From Chloroflexota bacterium (GTDB lineage: Bacteria > Chloroflexota > Dormibacteria > Dormibacterales > Dormibacteraceae): a DNA stretch of 7,328 nucleotides. The stretch spans positions 1-7,328 of the forward strand of contig VBKD01000161.1 in NCBI GenBank assembly GCA_005888075.1, written 5' to 3'. Positions 5,786-7,328 of the stretch are shown here, piece by piece. Made by a program: the position numbers and the translations under genes. Below the pieces are notes generated by a model. It was not told the DNA's origin. It saw nothing but the letters and a program-made list of their open reading frames with translations, and did no database searches. The first letter of the stretch is position 1, and each line of letters starts with the position of its first letter.

Positions 5786-7328
5786 GAGGTGATGTCGTGA
5801 GGACGCACAGGGACACGTGAAAGCGGCCTTCCGGTGGCGGCGCGGATGGCGGCCACGATCGCTGGACCGGAGGAGATGGTCGGCGGCTCCCCCACTCCCC
5901 TGAGCCCGTAAGGCGATCGCGGATCGCCGAGCTCGAGGATGTCCATGCGCAGCGGCGGCATATCGAGGATGGTCGGCAGCAGGTAGTCCGTGAATGACGG
6001 GTTGCGGATGATGCCGTCCTTGACCTGGATCTCCTCCATCACCGCCAGCCCGAGGCCCTGCGCGGCGCCGCCTTCCAGCTGGCCCTCGACCGCCTGCGGG
6101 TTGATCGCCTTGCCCACGTCTTGCGCGGTCGCCAGCTCGACGACCTTGACCAGACCCAGCTCCGTGTCGACATCGACCACCGCCCGATGGGCGGCGAACG
6201 CGTACTGCATGTGAGCCGCGGCCTGGCCGGTTTCGGGGTCCAGCCGTGAGGTTGCGCGCGGCCGGTATTCACGCGTCTCCTCGATGACGTCCTCTCCGAT
6301 CAGGGTGGCCAGCGACACGATGACCTGGCCGTTTTCCGCGACGACGGACTCGTTCTCCAGATGCATCACGCCGGCGCCGCTGAGCTCGGACTGGGCGAGC
6401 TTGAGCACCCGCTCGCGAACCGCCTCGCACGCGGCTTTGACGGCACCTCCGGTGATGTAGGTCTGCCGCGACGCCGATGACGAGCCTGCTGATCCGACCT
6501 GCGTGTCGGCGTTGAGGACCACGACATCGCTTACACCGAGCTCGGTGCCGGCGATCTGCGCCTGGACCATGATCACGCCCTGGCCTACCTCAGCGGCCGC
6601 AGTGTGCACCTCGGCCCGCGGCCTACCGTCGACCACGCGGAGGCTAACGCGGGCGGTCGAGTAGTCCGTGAAGCCCTCCGAGTAGCCAATGTTCTTGAAA
6701 CCCACGGCGTAGCCGACGCCCCGACGCACTGACTCGCCATGCGTCGTGTTGGACACGCCGCCAGGGAGGTCCCGTCGATGACCTGCCCGGTGATCATCTC
6801 GCTGCCGGTGTCCATCGCGTTGCGGATGCGAAGCTCGACCGGGTCCATGCCGAGCGCGCTCGCCAGCTTGTCCATCTGCGCCTCGTGCGAGTAGCAGTTC
6901 TGCACCGAGCCAAACCCGCGCATCGCGCCGCAGGGCGGGTTGTTGGTGTAGACGACTATGCCATCGACCGTCGCGTTCGGGCATTGGTACGGTCCCGCGG
7001 CGAAACACGACGCGTTGGCGATGACCGCGGTCGAGCTCGACGCGTACGCGCCGCCGTCCAGCAGGATGCGCGCCTTGACGTAGACGAGCTTGCCGTCGCG
7101 GTTCGCGCCGTGTTCGTAGCGCAGCCGCCCTGGATGCCGGTGCACGTGGCCTACGAACGATTCCGGTCGCGAGTAAGAGATCTTCACGGGCTTGCCCGTT
7201 CGCAGCGCGAGCATGCAAGCGTGCGCCTGCATAGAAAGATCCTCGCGGGCGCCGAACGCGCCGCCGATGCCGGCCATGGTGAGGCGCACCTTCTCCGGCG
7301 GCAGACCGAGGGCACCCGCCAGCTGATC
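5782..7328 (-). pseudogene. pucD: Xanthine dehydrogenase molybdopterin-binding subunit, frameshifted and open at the 5' end
   Basis: This is most of the large molybdenum-cofactor subunit of xanthine dehydrogenase, which oxidises hypoxanthine/xanthine to urate; the N-terminus lies beyond the right edge. The first part is read at 7328-6771. It contains GGAFGAREDL (cofactor loop), DGGAYASSS and CGAMRGFGSVQ, whose arginine is the substrate-binding one in the family. It ends at QVIDG. The second part is read in another frame from about 6771. It begins LPGGVSNTTHGE and carries EVGQG, AGSSSASRQTYITGGAV and GLRGVGEPPTISSGPA, with the catalytic glutamate in GVGEPP. Relatives have roughly 25 residues between VIDG and LPGGVS, so the break looks like an out-of-frame deletion. 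As written no full protein can be made. Everything else is intact, so recent loss or a sequence error is likely. It overlaps the deaminase start by four bases. The symbol follows the Bacillus pucD type and is tentative. Confidence 0.87.
6763..6782 (-). other. Frameshift/deletion junction in the xanthine dehydrogenase gene
   Basis: On the minus strand, codons for V-I-D-G (6782-6771) belong to the upstream frame. Codons for D-L-P (6771-6763) belong to the downstream frame, so the two frames meet around 6771. Neither frame stops at this point: the upstream frame runs on as low-quality sequence to 6585, and the downstream frame is open upstream as nonsense. Family resemblance switches frame here, and about 25 expected residues are absent. 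Confidence 0.8.

Noticed and set aside
1..7328. tRNA, rRNA, CRISPR arrays, insertion sequences, riboswitches
   Set aside because: By eye I found no repeat-spacer pattern, transposase, terminal inverted repeats, tRNA-like cloverleaf or known aptamer core. A covariance-model search would be needed to exclude small RNAs.

Overview
This is a GC-rich window with frequent GTG and TTG starts and short four-base gene overlaps. It looks like an actinomycete-type or Chloroflexota/Dormibacterota-type soil bacterium. That guess rests on composition and protein style only, since there is no rRNA or marker gene. Every recognisable gene fits purine breakdown and nitrogen recovery.

Layout. (1) Positions 1-1491, minus strand: a BMP-family substrate-binding lipoprotein followed by the ATPase of the same nucleoside/nucleobase-type ABC importer, which runs off the left edge. 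(2) Positions 1492-1655: a divergent control region with no gene. It holds a palindrome resembling a LacI-family operator and possible -10 boxes. (3) Positions 1656-4449, plus strand: a tightly coupled trio of a DUF3830 cyclophilin-like protein of unknown function, an M20 allantoate amidohydrolase (AllC type) and an allantoinase (AllB type). (4) Positions 4424-7328, minus strand: the molybdopterin subunit of xanthine dehydrogenase (frameshifted, and open at the right edge) followed by an 8-oxoguanine deaminase. The trio and this operon converge and overlap tail to tail.

How the genes work together (inference from families): the importer brings in purine nucleosides or bases. Xanthine dehydrogenase makes urate from hypoxanthine/xanthine, and 8-oxoguanine deaminase makes urate directly from oxidised guanine. 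Urate would be turned into allantoin by enzymes not in this window. Allantoinase then opens allantoin to allantoate, and AllC hydrolyses allantoate to release ammonia and CO2. The best candidate for something undescribed is the DUF3830 protein, which heads the allantoin operon and overlaps allC.

The main oddity is that family-conserved sequence seems to be missing at three places: inside allC, at the allC/allB junction, and in the xanthine dehydrogenase gene, where the reading frame is lost. These could be real decay or errors in the sequence. A perfect 13-bp hairpin between the importer genes and an 18-bp perfect palindrome at the convergent gene ends are the clearest non-coding structures.
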